A stretch of DNA of 64,000 bases from Sphingobacterium bambusae (GTDB taxonomy: Bacteria > Bacteroidota > Bacteroidia > Sphingobacteriales > Sphingobacteriaceae), in NCBI RefSeq assembly GCF_033955345.1, contig NZ_CP138332.1, positions 4,712,001 to 4,776,000 on the forward strand. Direction: 5' to 3'. Each line of letters opens with the position of its first letter. The stretch's first letter is position 1. The notes below the pieces were generated by a model. The model was not told the origin of the DNA and did no database searches. It was given only the letters and a program-made list of their open reading frames with translations. Shown in pieces: positions 8,678 to 17,516 of the stretch. A program made the translations under genes and the position numbers.

Positions 8678-9583
8678 CTACGTTTGGTCGAAAAAAGACT
8701 TCCGAAATTGCAGTGGAGTGTGCTTTGTTTTCTTTTTAAACAACGTGCTGAAGGACTGCATGTGTTCGAATCCTAAGGTGTAGGCAATTTCGCTAACCGA
8801 GAGATCGGTCGTCGACAACTTTTCTTTGGCCTTTTGGATCAATTTCTCATGTATATGCTGTTGGGTGTTTTGTCCAGTATGCACACGCAGTAGATCGCTC
8901 AGGTAATTTGCAGAGAGGTTCATTTCTTTGGCGATGTGGTGAACCGTTAACAATCCTCGTTGCAAAGGTGCGTTGTTCTCAAAATAACTGTCCACGATGC
9001 TCTCAAACTTTTCCAAGAGCTGATAATTGTGGTTTTTACGTGTAAAAAACTGACGTTCGTAAAAACGATTGGAATAATTGAGGAACAATTCTATCTGCGA
9101 TAGGATAATGCTGTGCGTATGTTTGTCGATGTGCAGACATTCCTGATCGATTTTACGTAGGATTGTCAGGATGTTATCCTCTTCTTCTTCCGAGAGATGT
9201 AGGGCTTCGTTGACCGCGTAATCAAAGAATCCATAAGTTTTGATGGCAGAGGCGAGTGGGTGGCCCATTAAAAAATCCGGATGAAAAATGAGTAGATAGC
9301 CGGAGCCGCACTCTAGTTCATGGAGGTTTAACGATTGCACTTGGTTTGGCGCGGTAAAGCTGAGCACGCCTTTGTCATAGTCGTAGTGCTTTTGCCCATA
9401 GCGTATTTTTCCTTTAGCATCGCGTTTAAGTGCTAAACAGTAGAACCGATTGACGAAGCCTTTCCAGATATCGTCTTCAAAAAACATACTTTCCATAAGG
9501 TTCACTACACTAATCAAGGGGTGTCGCGGTTCTGCTAAGGAGAGCAGTTTATGGAATTGAGAGATAGAATTTATGGCCTGCAT
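8678..9583 (-). CDS. AraC-family transcriptional regulator
   Basis: 301 residues. A cupin-like sensing half is followed by a C-terminal AraC double helix-turn-helix (about residues 195-295; VHHIAKEMNLSANYLSDLLR and SEIAYTLGFEHMQSFSTLFK). It is 118 bases from an aldo/keto reductase transcribed in the same direction, and AraC/AKR pairs of this kind are frequent in Bacteroidota, so it probably controls that reductase. The effector is unknown. Confidence 0.9.
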   Translation of the reverse strand: MQAINSISQFHKLLSLAEPRHPLISVVNLMESMFFEDDIWKGFVNRFYCLALKRDAKGKIRYGQKHYDYDKGVLSFTAPNQVQSLNLHELECGSGYLLIFHPDFLMGHPLASAIKTYGFFDYAVNEALHLSEEEEDNILTILRKIDQECLHIDKHTHSIILSQIELFLNYSNRFYERQFFTRKNHNYQLLEKFESIVDSYFENNAPLQRGLLTVHHIAKEMNLSANYLSDLLRVHTGQNTQQHIHEKLIQKAKEKLSTTDLSVSEIAYTLGFEHMQSFSTLFKKKTKHTPLQFRKSFFDQT

Positions 9584-9701
9584 AAAACGAAGATAAGTGT
9601 TATGATTGAAAAAAATATAGCTGACCGCTGTCCTAGCAGATAGGTCGCCCCATTAGACGCCGTTTCATTAGCTGATCGGATAAGGCGACCCATTCGCAGG
9701 G

Positions 9702-10706
9702 TTAATCTAATAGTCCCATACTAAAAGCATCGTAGGGGTTGCCCGTGTCGGTGCCCAATGGTATAATGGCTTCCAGCTTGTTTTGGTCTTCCCTTGTTAG
9801 CTGAATATGAGTCGCTGCAATATTTTGCTCGACATAGCGCCTTCTTTTGGTGCCTGGGATAGGGAGAATGCCTTTACTAATGATCCAGGCCAACGCTAAT
9901 TGGGATGATGTGACGCCCTTTTGCTCGGCCAATAGTTCTATTGCTTTTACCAATTCCCTGTTTTTTTCGAAATACTGTTCCTGAAAACGTGGAATGGCTC
10001 GTCGGAAATCGTCCTCCGGCAGATCTTCTAATTGACGGATTTGACCGGATAAAAATCCTCTACCTAATGGAGAGTAAGCAACGAAACCAATACCGAGTTC
10101 CTTCAAGGTTTGTAGAATGCCGCGTGCTTCTACGGTACGCTCGAAGAGGGAATACTCGCTTTGTACGGCGGTGATCGGATGCACAGCATGTGCACGTCGA
10201 ATCGTTTCGGAGGATACTTCGGAGAGGCCAAGGTAGCCGACTTTGCCTTCCTTCACCAGGTCGGCCATAGCTTCTACAGTTTCTTCTATGGGCGTGTTTT
10301 TGTCTAAGCGATGCATGTAATACAGGTCGATATAATCTGTTTGGAGATGCTTCAGTGAGCGTTCCACCGCCTTTTTTAAATATTCTTTTCTTCCGTTGAT
10401 GGCCCAAGTCACTTTCTCGTTGTCGTCTATTTCCCAACCAAATTTTGTAGCAATAATGTAGTCTTTGCGTTTTCCAGCAATGGCACGTGCGATAAGCTGT
10501 TCATTTTTAAAAGGGCCATATAAATCTGCCGTGTCTAAGAAGTTTCCGCCAAGCTCCAAGGAGCGATGTATGGTCGCGATGGCTTCCTGCTCGTCGGCCT
10601 TACCATACATGTTGCCGGCTTCAAAACCCGTCATCCCCATACAGCCCAAGCCTATGGCTGGCACCACGAGCCCTTGATTTCCTAAGTTTATTTTTTTAAT
10701 GTCCAT
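9702..10706 (-). CDS. Aldo/keto reductase
   Basis: 334 residues, the full AKR length. The catalytic tetrad is present: Asp and Tyr in TADLYG, Lys in TKFGW and His in YMHRLD. The C-terminal NADP-binding part has PGTKRRRYVEQN. It resembles the AKR13-type (YakC-like) group, which reduces aldehydes and ketones with NADPH. Upstream of and co-oriented with the AraC regulator. The substrate cannot be told from sequence. Confidence 0.92.
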   Translation of the reverse strand: MDIKKINLGNQGLVVPAIGLGCMGMTGFEAGNMYGKADEQEAIATIHRSLELGGNFLDTADLYGPFKNEQLIARAIAGKRKDYIIATKFGWEIDDNEKVTWAINGRKEYLKKAVERSLKHLQTDYIDLYYMHRLDKNTPIEETVEAMADLVKEGKVGYLGLSEVSSETIRRAHAVHPITAVQSEYSLFERTVEARGILQTLKELGIGFVAYSPLGRGFLSGQIRQLEDLPEDDFRRAIPRFQEQYFEKNRELVKAIELLAEQKGVTSSQLALAWIISKGILPIPGTKRRRYVEQNIAATHIQLTREDQNKLEAIIPLGTDTGNPYDAFSMGLLD

Positions 10707-10783
10707 ATCGATGTTTTGTTGTTTCTACAAATATCGATAGGATAACTTCTTCGGATGTTTGCAAAACCTCGTATCCTGTAAGC

Positions 10784-10809
10784 AAAACGGAGACAGGCCG
10801 CTCCGTTTT
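10784..10809 (-). terminator. Terminator of the GLPGLI gene
   Basis: AAAACGGAG and CTCCGTTTT pair across an 8-base loop immediately after the stop of the GLPGLI gene, and the minus strand reads into TTTTG. T-runs on both strands could make it bidirectional. Confidence 0.7.
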
Positions 10810-11655
10810 TTATTCGCTTATTTCTAACGGATTGTTGTTTTCTTTGGAAGGTTTGTAGTCTTTGAAATCAAAAGAAATCGATGTTTTCTCGTAATCAATG
10901 CCGTAGTATGCGTTGGGAATATCCATTTTTCCAGCAGCGGCTAGAGAGCTTTGGTAGCCGCTAGGATCATCTTTAAAGATTTTTTTGAGCTTGTCCAAGT
11001 CTTTTTTTGTGGATCGGAGCGCATAAGCGGGGGGCTTGATGGCTTTTGTCTCCGTAAGGGTATCAAAGCCAGCGTAAGCAAAGGAAACCTCTCCGCGCGC
11101 ATCGTTGGCACTGAGGATAAGTCCCGGAAGTCCATGCAACTTCCATGGACCGTAAGGGAAGGGTAGTTCGTTAGTAAACCAAGCCGTGTAATCTCGCCCT
11201 TTGAAGGTCGTTGTTGCTTTTTGACAAAGATAGCCGCCAATTTCTTTTTCTTCATCGGTGATGGTCCAATCCTGTGTTTCGTAAACTTCGTCTATAACAT
11301 GTAAGTCGAAGTTAGAGCTGATACCTTCTATAAGTGTCGTCTTGCGTTCCGCAGGATAAATAATGTAGTGTTGTAAAATGGGCGTCGTGGCGAATTGCAA
11401 GGTGATGTGGTTATCGAAAGAAGGTAGTGCCAATTGTTCATCTACCTGCTTTTTCATAATTTCCTCCGAAAAACTTGTAAAGTAGTACGCATCCTTGCCG
11501 AGGTAGGAAATCGTTTCATCCACAACGGGTATATCCGTTTTTGTCGTGTCATTGATATGGCTAAAGTGATATTGTATTTTCGCAACAGCTTTTTCTTGCC
11601 CATGTACATCAAGCAATAGGAAACAGCCGATCAGCATACATAATAAATTGTTCAT
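10810..11655 (-). CDS. GLPGLI-family secreted protein
   Basis: 281 residues from the ATG at 11655, chosen because MNNLLCMLIGCFLLLDVHGQ then forms a clean signal peptide; the longer frame adds 17 residues in front of it. The family signature HGLPGLI appears in the second half, preceded by the usual AWFTNELPFPYGPWK. GLPGLI proteins are a Bacteroidota-specific family of secreted proteins of unknown function. The gene follows the TlpA-like gene on the same strand with about 70 bases between, so the two may form an operon. Confidence 0.9.
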   Translation of the reverse strand: MNNLLCMLIGCFLLLDVHGQEKAVAKIQYHFSHINDTTKTDIPVVDETISYLGKDAYYFTSFSEEIMKKQVDEQLALPSFDNHITLQFATTPILQHYIIYPAERKTTLIEGISSNFDLHVIDEVYETQDWTITDEEKEIGGYLCQKATTTFKGRDYTAWFTNELPFPYGPWKLHGLPGLILSANDARGEVSFAYAGFDTLTETKAIKPPAYALRSTKKDLDKLKKIFKDDPSGYQSSLAAAGKMDIPNAYYGIDYEKTSISFDFKDYKPSKENNNPLEISE

Positions 11656-11725
11656 GGTGCTAGCTTTTTTTGTTAATATACTATTAATTCTCTTATATAA
11701 GAACAAAATGTCTCGAAATCGCTGC

Positions 11726-13399
11726 TTATTGTGCTGTGGCTAAGAACGCTGATAGATCTTTAAATTTCTCCGGAAAATACCGCACTAATTGATGGGAAAG
11801 ATTGTAGGATGCAAAGTTCTCATCTCTTATTTTTCCATCGGTGTCTACAAGGATATAACGTGGAATGCCATTGAAATGAAAGAGTTCGCGTAGCGCAAGG
11901 TATTCGTCATCTTTGATGCGGTAGGAGTTGATCATGGAATTTTTAGCATTGTAATCATCAAAGAATGCTTTTTCGGTACCTTGTTCGTCGGTAATGAAAA
12001 CAAAGTCTAGATCGGGATGGTCTTTCAACTTCTGTCTTACGGACAGGCTGTTTTCAATGCCCGCGCGGCAGGGGCCGCACCATTGTGCCCAGAAATCAAT
12101 GACCAATACCTTTCCTTTGTGCGCTGCGATAATATTTTTGAAAACTTGACCGCCATAGCTGTCGGGCACCTCATAGCCTATACGTTTTTGAATAGTCTGT
12201 TGGTGCAAGCGTTGGTTTTCGGCTTGCAAGTAAGGATGTTCTACGGCCTGATCGAATTTATCGCGTAATCGATGGAGGGCACTGTCCGTCCTGGCATATG
12301 GGTAAGCAGATTTTAAATCCCTAAGTTTGGCAACGTTGTAAAGGAAGGGCAGTTCATCGTAGCCTGATCGTATGAGGAACGCGCTGTCTATTTTTTTATA
12401 GGTATCCTCACCTTGAAATTCCATGCGGGCGTATAAGGGCGAAAACTCTAAGCGGTTAATCAATGTCGAGAATTCGCTCGATACCATCAACGTCGGATCG
12501 CGAAGATCAATTTTTTGAAGAAATTCATAATAGGCTGACGTTATTGGACGCTTCACTATTTCGTTATCCGGATTTGTTGTCGCCAAATAGTCTCTATTAA
12601 AGGTAAAATCAAAGAGCAAATTGCAATAGGTTAAATCAACTTTGTTATATAAAAGTTTAGTGGTAATAGGGTGGAAGTTCTTGTCCACCAAGAAATTGTC
12701 TAGGCGTCTACGCTCATCGGCCCATGTTGTTGATGTGCGCTGCAGGAAATCTTCTGCTGTTGTCGTGAGCCGTTCTTCCAAAAATTTTCTGTAGTCTATT
12801 ACTGCCTGCTTGTAGCTCGTCAATTGTTCATTGATAGCAGCTGTAGCACCAAGGTATTTGGTATGTTGAAAGTTGTAACGCTCATCAGACTGTTGGCTCG
12901 CGGCAAGGAAATCATCCCAATCCAATAGCAGGCCAACGGTTTGTCCGGGTTCAGCATACATGTCGATCCATTGGTCGTTTATCAACAACTGCAATACTTT
13001 TGGATATCCGATGACGAGCGTCGTTTCAAAACGACCGTCTTCTTGGATACGGATAGTCGTGGGGAAATCTTCGTTGGTAAGATCGTTGCTGTAATATATA
13101 ATACCGCTGCTAAATCCCGCACTGCGTGCGTAGCCACGTAGGTAACCCACAATTTTAACGGTATCGCTACCAAAGAAATTCGTTTCCTGAAGCGCTATCG
13201 AGGCTTGTTTTTTTGATTTCGCCAGTTCCTGTTCCAGCCAAGATGTTATCGCTGTGGGCAAGGCTTTTATTTTTCCTGTACGATGTGTTTCAGTAGTACT
13301 GAATTGCTCTGCGGTTTCTTTGATAGTTTGCGCTTTGCATGGATCCGCGTGAAGGGAGAGGATGCAAAGGCTAAGGATGTACCATTTTAGTATTTTCAT
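11726..13399 (-). CDS. TlpA-family thioredoxin-like protein
   Basis: 557 residues with a signal peptide (MKILKWYILSLCILSLHADP). The C-terminal quarter is a thioredoxin fold with WCGPC in VIDFWAQWCGPCRAG and a cis-Pro region in FHFNGIPRYILVD. The first 380 residues are the long extra region typical of Bacteroidota TlpA proteins (DUF4369-like). It should act as a periplasmic thiol-disulfide reductase for envelope proteins. It sits upstream of the GLPGLI gene on the same strand. Confidence 0.9.
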   Translation of the reverse strand: MKILKWYILSLCILSLHADPCKAQTIKETAEQFSTTETHRTGKIKALPTAITSWLEQELAKSKKQASIALQETNFFGSDTVKIVGYLRGYARSAGFSSGIIYYSNDLTNEDFPTTIRIQEDGRFETTLVIGYPKVLQLLINDQWIDMYAEPGQTVGLLLDWDDFLAASQQSDERYNFQHTKYLGATAAINEQLTSYKQAVIDYRKFLEERLTTTAEDFLQRTSTTWADERRRLDNFLVDKNFHPITTKLLYNKVDLTYCNLLFDFTFNRDYLATTNPDNEIVKRPITSAYYEFLQKIDLRDPTLMVSSEFSTLINRLEFSPLYARMEFQGEDTYKKIDSAFLIRSGYDELPFLYNVAKLRDLKSAYPYARTDSALHRLRDKFDQAVEHPYLQAENQRLHQQTIQKRIGYEVPDSYGGQVFKNIIAAHKGKVLVIDFWAQWCGPCRAGIENSLSVRQKLKDHPDLDFVFITDEQGTEKAFFDDYNAKNSMINSYRIKDDEYLALRELFHFNGIPRYILVDTDGKIRDENFASYNLSHQLVRYFPEKFKDLSAFLATAQ

Positions 13400-13490
13400 T
13401 GTGCAAGGATTAATGAGTTAGTTCTTGCCTTAAAAATACTAAAATGGTTTTATAATAGACTGTTGATATTCAATTTATTGGTGCCTATTT

Positions 13491-14030
13491 TTAAAGATTT
13501 TCTAGGTAGTCCATATAAGCTGGGACGCTTTGTTCTACCCATTCTGCTGTAGCATTGTATTCTAACCCGTAGAACGCAAAGAATGGCCTATAGTCCGCTT
13601 TGATATAATCAAAGGTGAGTTCAAATGGTCTCAACAACTCTTGCATGGTATACTTGTATTTTTCGTTTGCCTGATACTCATGTTCATCAACGCCAACCGA
13701 CATGGCTAATCCGATGCGCTTATTCGACATTTTGTATCCGCTCTTACTTCCATAAGCCCAGCCATGCAGCAGTACCTCATCGATCCATTTCTTAAGAAAT
13801 GCAGGACAACTGAACCAGTAAAATGGAAATTGAAACACAATCTTATCGTATTTTTCCACTAATTTTTGTTCAGCGTCCACGTCAATTTGCCCATCAGGGT
13901 ACACACGGTGCAACTGGTGTATAACATATTGATCCGGATATTTCTCGAGTTCCTGTACCCACCGTTTGTTCACGACGGATGTAGTAAGGTCTGGGTGTGT
14001 TACGATTACCAATGTTTTCATGATCGTCAT
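13491..14030 (-). CDS. NAD(P)H-dependent oxidoreductase, flavodoxin-like fold
   Basis: 179 residues of the KefF/MdaB-like quinone reductase group. MKTLVIVTHPDL begins the flavodoxin-like fold, and KIVFQFPFYWFSCPAFLKKWIDEVLLHGWAYG is the FMN-binding hallmark (positions about 65-97). An internal ATG at 14021 is an equally good start. It diverges from an HxlR regulator across about 90 bases, a common arrangement in which HxlR controls the reductase in response to quinones or aldehydes. Confidence 0.9.
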   Translation of the reverse strand: MTIMKTLVIVTHPDLTTSVVNKRWVQELEKYPDQYVIHQLHRVYPDGQIDVDAEQKLVEKYDKIVFQFPFYWFSCPAFLKKWIDEVLLHGWAYGSKSGYKMSNKRIGLAMSVGVDEHEYQANEKYKYTMQELLRPFELTFDYIKADYRPFFAFYGLEYNATAEWVEQSVPAYMDYLENL

Positions 14031-14122
14031 ATTTTTAACATTATATGGTACAAAAATACAGGCTCCGAAGCGTAAACACTATATTAGCTACCCATTGTAA
14101 GGTACTATAAAAAATGTAAGTG

Positions 14123-14488
14123 ATGTCTAAAATCAAACAAACGTCAACGAACTATGCCAATAAGGTGGCGCTGGCCGATGAATGTTCGGAAGTTTATGCT
14201 GCCAATATCATTGGTGGACAATGGGCGCTCGCTATTTGTTCTTGGCTACTGGAGGGGAAGTTGAGGTTTGGCGAGCTGAAGACGCGATTGCCGAATATCA
14301 CGGAGCGTATGCTCACGCTGCAACTGCGTAAGCTGGAAGATACAAGCGTTGTGAAAAGAACGGTCTATGCCGAAGTGCCCTTGCGAGTGGAATATGAATT
14401 AACGGAGATCGGCCAAGAATTAGGTCCCATCATCAAACAATTGGAGAAATGGGGAGATAAGCATCGGAAAATCGAGGAAAATAAGTAA
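14123..14488 (+). CDS. HxlR-family transcriptional regulator
   Basis: 121 residues from the ATG at 14123 (a GTG lies one codon earlier). Winged helix-turn-helix typical of HxlR: GGQWALAICSWLLEGKLRFGELK, then NITERMLTLQLRKLE and the wing region VPLRVEYELTEIG. HxlR proteins sense electrophiles or redox state. It probably regulates the divergent oxidoreductase at 13491-14030. Confidence 0.9.
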   Translation: MSKIKQTSTNYANKVALADECSEVYAANIIGGQWALAICSWLLEGKLRFGELKTRLPNITERMLTLQLRKLEDTSVVKRTVYAEVPLRVEYELTEIGQELGPIIKQLEKWGDKHRKIEENK

Positions 14489-14543
14489 TTGATCGTTTCC
14501 TAATGATGAAAATAAGCCGAAGCTGCACAATCTTTAACGTAAA

Positions 14544-14573
14544 AAGAGCAAAAGCTCGGGGGCCTTTGCTCTT
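14544..14573 (-). terminator. Minus-strand terminator after the 38-residue gene
   Basis: AAGAGCAAA and TTTGCTCTT pair around a GC-rich loop. On the minus strand the stem runs straight into TTTTTACG. It lies 39 bases after the stop of the small minus-strand gene and implies that the gene is transcribed. Confidence 0.65.
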
Positions 14574-14611
14574 CGCAATTAATGTATAAAGAATAGTTGT
14601 TTGTGCTGTTC

Positions 14612-14728
14612 TTAAGAAGCTTGATGAAGCTCTTGCTTTTCGTTGGATTCTTCCAAAATGGCCATCAATAATAGATAGTAGCCCTTTTCTAATCCTAGTT
14701 TTGCTGCTTGTAATTCTATAGTTTCCAT
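14612..14728 (-). CDS. Small hypothetical protein (38 residues)
   Basis: Reads METIELQAAKLGLEKGYYLL followed by LMAILEESNEKQELHQAS, predicted to be mostly helical with an acidic tail. It occupies an otherwise empty interval and is followed on the same strand by a convincing terminator, which is the main support. No ribosome-binding site is seen, which is normal for the phylum. Function unknown. Confidence 0.4.
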   Translation of the reverse strand: METIELQAAKLGLEKGYYLLLMAILEESNEKQELHQAS

Positions 14729-14915
14729 ATGGCTGTGTATTAGTGTTTAATATTACATTCTGTTGATAAACTATTTTCAAAGCTTATGCCAAAATTGTAC
14801 GAAAAGTCGAAAAAAGCATTTTTCACATTGCATTTCCGTGAAATTTCGATGTGTTATCGTATATATTGTATTGGATACGTATAAATACGTTGTTCATGAG
14901 CCCGTGCTTGCCTTA

Positions 14916-15767
14916 CTATCCTTTTGCTTTTCGTAGGGTGAACATGCTCACTTCGGGACGCACATTGAATCGTACTTTTATGGAATGACCTAAGCCTCTG
15001 TTGACATACAGGGTTCTACCACCTTCGAGCTGGACTAGCCCTTGTGCATAATTTTTGTTTTTTATCGGTAATATGGGTGCCGGCAAAAAAGGAGGCTTGC
15101 ATTGTCCTCCATGTGTATGCCCAGCTAAAATCCATCCATTGTAACCGTTCCAAATGGGAAGATCGCTGGCATCCGGATTGTGGCAAAGGACTATTGTCGG
15201 CATTTGCAGATTGGCTTGTGTAAGTACCTTCTCTGGAAAAAAGTTGCTGGCCCAAAGATCATCAATACCTATAAACTGTAAACCATGGAAACTTACGCGT
15301 GCATTGCGGAGCATCCGGATTCCTTTCTTTTCCAACATGCTGCAAATTGTATCGGCAATTTCGGGCTGTCTCCAGTTTTTGCCATAATCGTGGTTGCCTA
15401 AAATGGCGGCGGTGCCATATTTTCCTAAGGCCATATGGTCAACGATCTGCTGAAGCGCGGCGTAGGGCGCTTTTCCATCGACCAAACTGATGAAATCGCC
15501 GGTGTAGACAACAAAATCCGGCTTCATAGCGTCCACCTTTTTCAGTGTGCTGATAACGTAGTTGTTATCTACGCGATCGCCAATATGGAAATCGCTAATT
15601 TGTACAAGTGTACTGCCCTCGAGCGACGGCGGAAGTGCCCGGATAGGCATGTCCTGTCTCGTAAAGTCAACCCATACAGGTTCAATTTGCCAAGTGTAAA
15701 GACCAATAAGCACAGCCAAGGCCAAGCTTAGCCATCCCGCTTTTTTCAGAAGTTTTTGACGATTCAT
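14916..15767 (-). CDS. Membrane-anchored metallophosphoesterase (YkuE-like)
   Basis: 283 residues with one N-terminal transmembrane helix (WLSLALAVLIGLYTW). Calcineurin-type metal-binding motifs follow in order: QISDFHIGD, YTGDFIS, LGNHDYG, LCHNPD and AGHTHGGQ. Members of this group act on phosphoesters at the membrane face; UDP-2,3-diacylglucosamine hydrolase-like activity has been suggested for relatives. Single gene, no obvious operon partner. Confidence 0.92.
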   Translation of the reverse strand: MNRQKLLKKAGWLSLALAVLIGLYTWQIEPVWVDFTRQDMPIRALPPSLEGSTLVQISDFHIGDRVDNNYVISTLKKVDAMKPDFVVYTGDFISLVDGKAPYAALQQIVDHMALGKYGTAAILGNHDYGKNWRQPEIADTICSMLEKKGIRMLRNARVSFHGLQFIGIDDLWASNFFPEKVLTQANLQMPTIVLCHNPDASDLPIWNGYNGWILAGHTHGGQCKPPFLPAPILPIKNKNYAQGLVQLEGGRTLYVNRGLGHSIKVRFNVRPEVSMFTLRKAKG

Positions 15768-15901
15768 ACCATTTAAGCTGATGAACCTAATTTAGGCAAA
15801 ATCTTGGAATGCGATCTATGTATTGATCTATAATAAAAAAAGCTAAACAAATTTGATTTCGGAACGTTTTTTACTTCGTACATATCCTATAAGCTTGATT
15901 T

Positions 15902-16133
15902 ATGAAAAAACACTTTTTAACGATTGCGTTATTTTTTTGCGCTGGCAAGTACCTACGGGCAAGAGCGTCATAGTAAGATCGATACCAAAGATTTAACTGA
16001 AAGTCAGTTGTTGCACATTGACCAGCTGGCTACACAAGATGGTTGGGTGCTTATTTCGCACAATGGTGACCATTATCTAAATAACTTTTCAAACCCTGAT
16101 TATCATCTCCGCATGCAGCTCAATCCTTCTTAA
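15902..16133 (+). pseudogene. Small secreted protein broken by a T7 frameshift
   Basis: From the ATG at 15902 the frame reads MKKHFLTIALFFCAG and stops after 23 codons. The +1-shifted frame continues ALASTYGQERHSKIDTKDL to a stop at 16133. Removing one T from the run of seven at about 15930-15936 joins them into a normal signal peptide (MKKHFLTIALFFALASTYG, then QE) and a mature part of about 52 residues. Either a true frameshift, slippage-based on/off switching, or a homopolymer sequencing error. Confidence 0.6.
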
Positions 16134-16236
16134 TCTATACGACCGTAAATGTATCTACTGGAAAAGAGGCACGTTTGTTGAATAACTTTTTGAAATAACA
16201 AGCAGATAGACTGGAAGTGCCTAAATGGAATGACTT

Positions 16237-16938
16237 ATGAGTAGAATCGAAACAAAATTTGACATTATACGATTTACGCCCGATGGTAAACAATACTATC
16301 CGGCCTCCATGGAACATGAAGATTGGATGTCCGATAACTATGTAAAACATACGGAAGTGGATATTGCGCTGGGCCAATCTCGCTACGGTGGACCGGTGAT
16401 AGACTTGCCCGAAGGTTTCGAGCATCCGCAAGAATTGAGATTTGCAGGTCAACTGGATTTGGCTAAATTTTCGCCTTTTGACGCGTCGGGGCTCCTGCCC
16501 AAAACCGGACAGCTTATTTTCTTTGCCGACTTGTTCACGGATACCGGAAAGGTGATATATGCTGATGTGCCGAATGAAAGGTTGATACGAACAGTTAGGG
16601 AACATGAAGATAACTTCTTCTCCGGTGTCCTAGTCGATAATATATTTGCCGAAACAGAAACGCTGGCCGAGCGTTTCCGCGAAGATAGCGATGAGGAAGA
16701 TGGCCAATCTTGGGATTATTTTGCGGGAACGGAGAAATCAAAAATATTTGGGATTTATACACATTGCCAGTACGAGCAGAAAGAAATTGAGAAAATGGCC
16801 TTTTCGGAAAGAGTTTTACTGTTACAGGTTGGAGAGGCCGGCTTTAACGACGACGGTGTTTTTAGTGTGACAATTCCAAAGGACGATTTGAAAAATCTGG
16901 TTTTTGATCGTTGTGAATTTGCTTGGGGACAATCCTAA
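16237..16938 (+). CDS. DUF1963 (YwqG-like) protein
   Basis: 233 residues. Family marks are GGPVIDLPEGFEHPQELRF, FAGQLDLAKF, LLPKTGQLIFFAD and, near the C-terminus, LLLQVGEAGFNDDGVF and FAWGQS. DUF1963 proteins are widespread, cytosolic and of unknown biochemical role, and they recur among immunity-like genes in polymorphic-toxin neighbourhoods. That fits the surroundings, which contain SMI1/KNR4-like and WG-repeat genes. No operon partner directly upstream. Confidence 0.8.
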   Translation: MSRIETKFDIIRFTPDGKQYYPASMEHEDWMSDNYVKHTEVDIALGQSRYGGPVIDLPEGFEHPQELRFAGQLDLAKFSPFDASGLLPKTGQLIFFADLFTDTGKVIYADVPNERLIRTVREHEDNFFSGVLVDNIFAETETLAERFREDSDEEDGQSWDYFAGTEKSKIFGIYTHCQYEQKEIEKMAFSERVLLLQVGEAGFNDDGVFSVTIPKDDLKNLVFDRCEFAWGQS

Positions 16939-16949
16939 AGAATATCGGA

Positions 16950-17062
16950 CGAGTCTAAAAGGCTTTGACGAGCGTAATCTAGGCTACATCAAGGAAGATT
17001 TTAGCAATGAAGACGGAGAGGTGGTGAAACCGCAGTTCTGTACCGCTTCATATTTATTCTAA
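16950..17062 (+). pseudogene. Fragment of a WG-repeat protein
   Basis: An open stretch without a start codon reads LGYIKEDFSNEDG, then EVVKPQFCTASY, then stops. It matches the start of the intact WG-repeat protein downstream (LGYYLKDG, NVVKPQFCSASYY), also at DNA level: GTGGTGAAACCGCAGTTCTG at 17021 against GTGGTGAAGCCGCAGTTCTG at 19013. It is a remnant of a paralogue. Confidence 0.6.
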
Positions 17063-17103
17063 AAGGCCACGTAAATATTTTTAAATAGAGGGCTTCGTAA
17101 AAC

Positions 17104-17134
17104 TTGTTAAAAGGTAACTTTTAAATTACCTTTG
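17104..17134 (+). promoter_or_regulatory. Bacteroidota-type promoter of the toxin-antitoxin pair
   Basis: TTG at 17104-17106 and TACCTTTG at 17127-17134 are 20 bases apart and match the TTG/TAnnTTTG elements used by the Bacteroidota primary sigma factor. The -7 box ends only 4 bases before the ATG at 17139, so the transcript would start at or very near the start codon (leaderless). Confidence 0.5.
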
Positions 17135-17138
17135 TGTA

Positions 17139-17516
17139 ATGAAAGTAAGAGAAGTCATAGCTTTTAAAACTTATTTTGAGGATTTTCTGTTGGAACAACC
17201 AAAGAACGTTCAGGACAAGATCTTTAAAATTATGGAGGCTACCGAGACACTTGAACGTGTTCCTTCAAATTACTTAAAACATCTAACCGGAACGGGTGGA
17301 CTCTACGAAGCAAGAATTCAACTTGGTTCTAACATTTGGCGGGTATTTTGCTTTTTTGACGGAGATAGGCTGGTTATTTTAATGAATGGATTTCAAAAAA
17401 AGACACAGAAAACGCCAAAAAGCGAAATCAAAAAGGCTTTGAAAATTAAGGTAGAATATTACGAACAAAAAGCACAAAGCGATGGAAATCAAAAGCTGGA
17501 AAAATATAAAAGATAA
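17139..17516 (+). CDS. RelE/HigB-like toxin of a type II toxin-antitoxin pair
   Basis: 125 residues of the Gp49/HigB-like RelE superfamily: an N-terminal helical pair, then LTGTGGLYEARIQLGSNIWRVF, where the conserved LYEAR...WRVF strand carries the likely catalytic Arg residues, and a basic tail (KTPKSEIKKALKIKVEYYEQK). Relatives are ribosome-dependent mRNA endonucleases. Its stop overlaps the antitoxin gene by 35 bases, in the toxin-first order typical of higBA. Confidence 0.85.
   Translation: MKVREVIAFKTYFEDFLLEQPKNVQDKIFKIMEATETLERVPSNYLKHLTGTGGLYEARIQLGSNIWRVFCFFDGDRLVILMNGFQKKTQKTPKSEIKKALKIKVEYYEQKAQSDGNQKLEKYKR

Noticed and set aside
14433..14780. 115-codon minus-strand frame
   Set aside because: It overlaps the HxlR gene end and a terminator; the 38-residue frame in the same interval is better supported.
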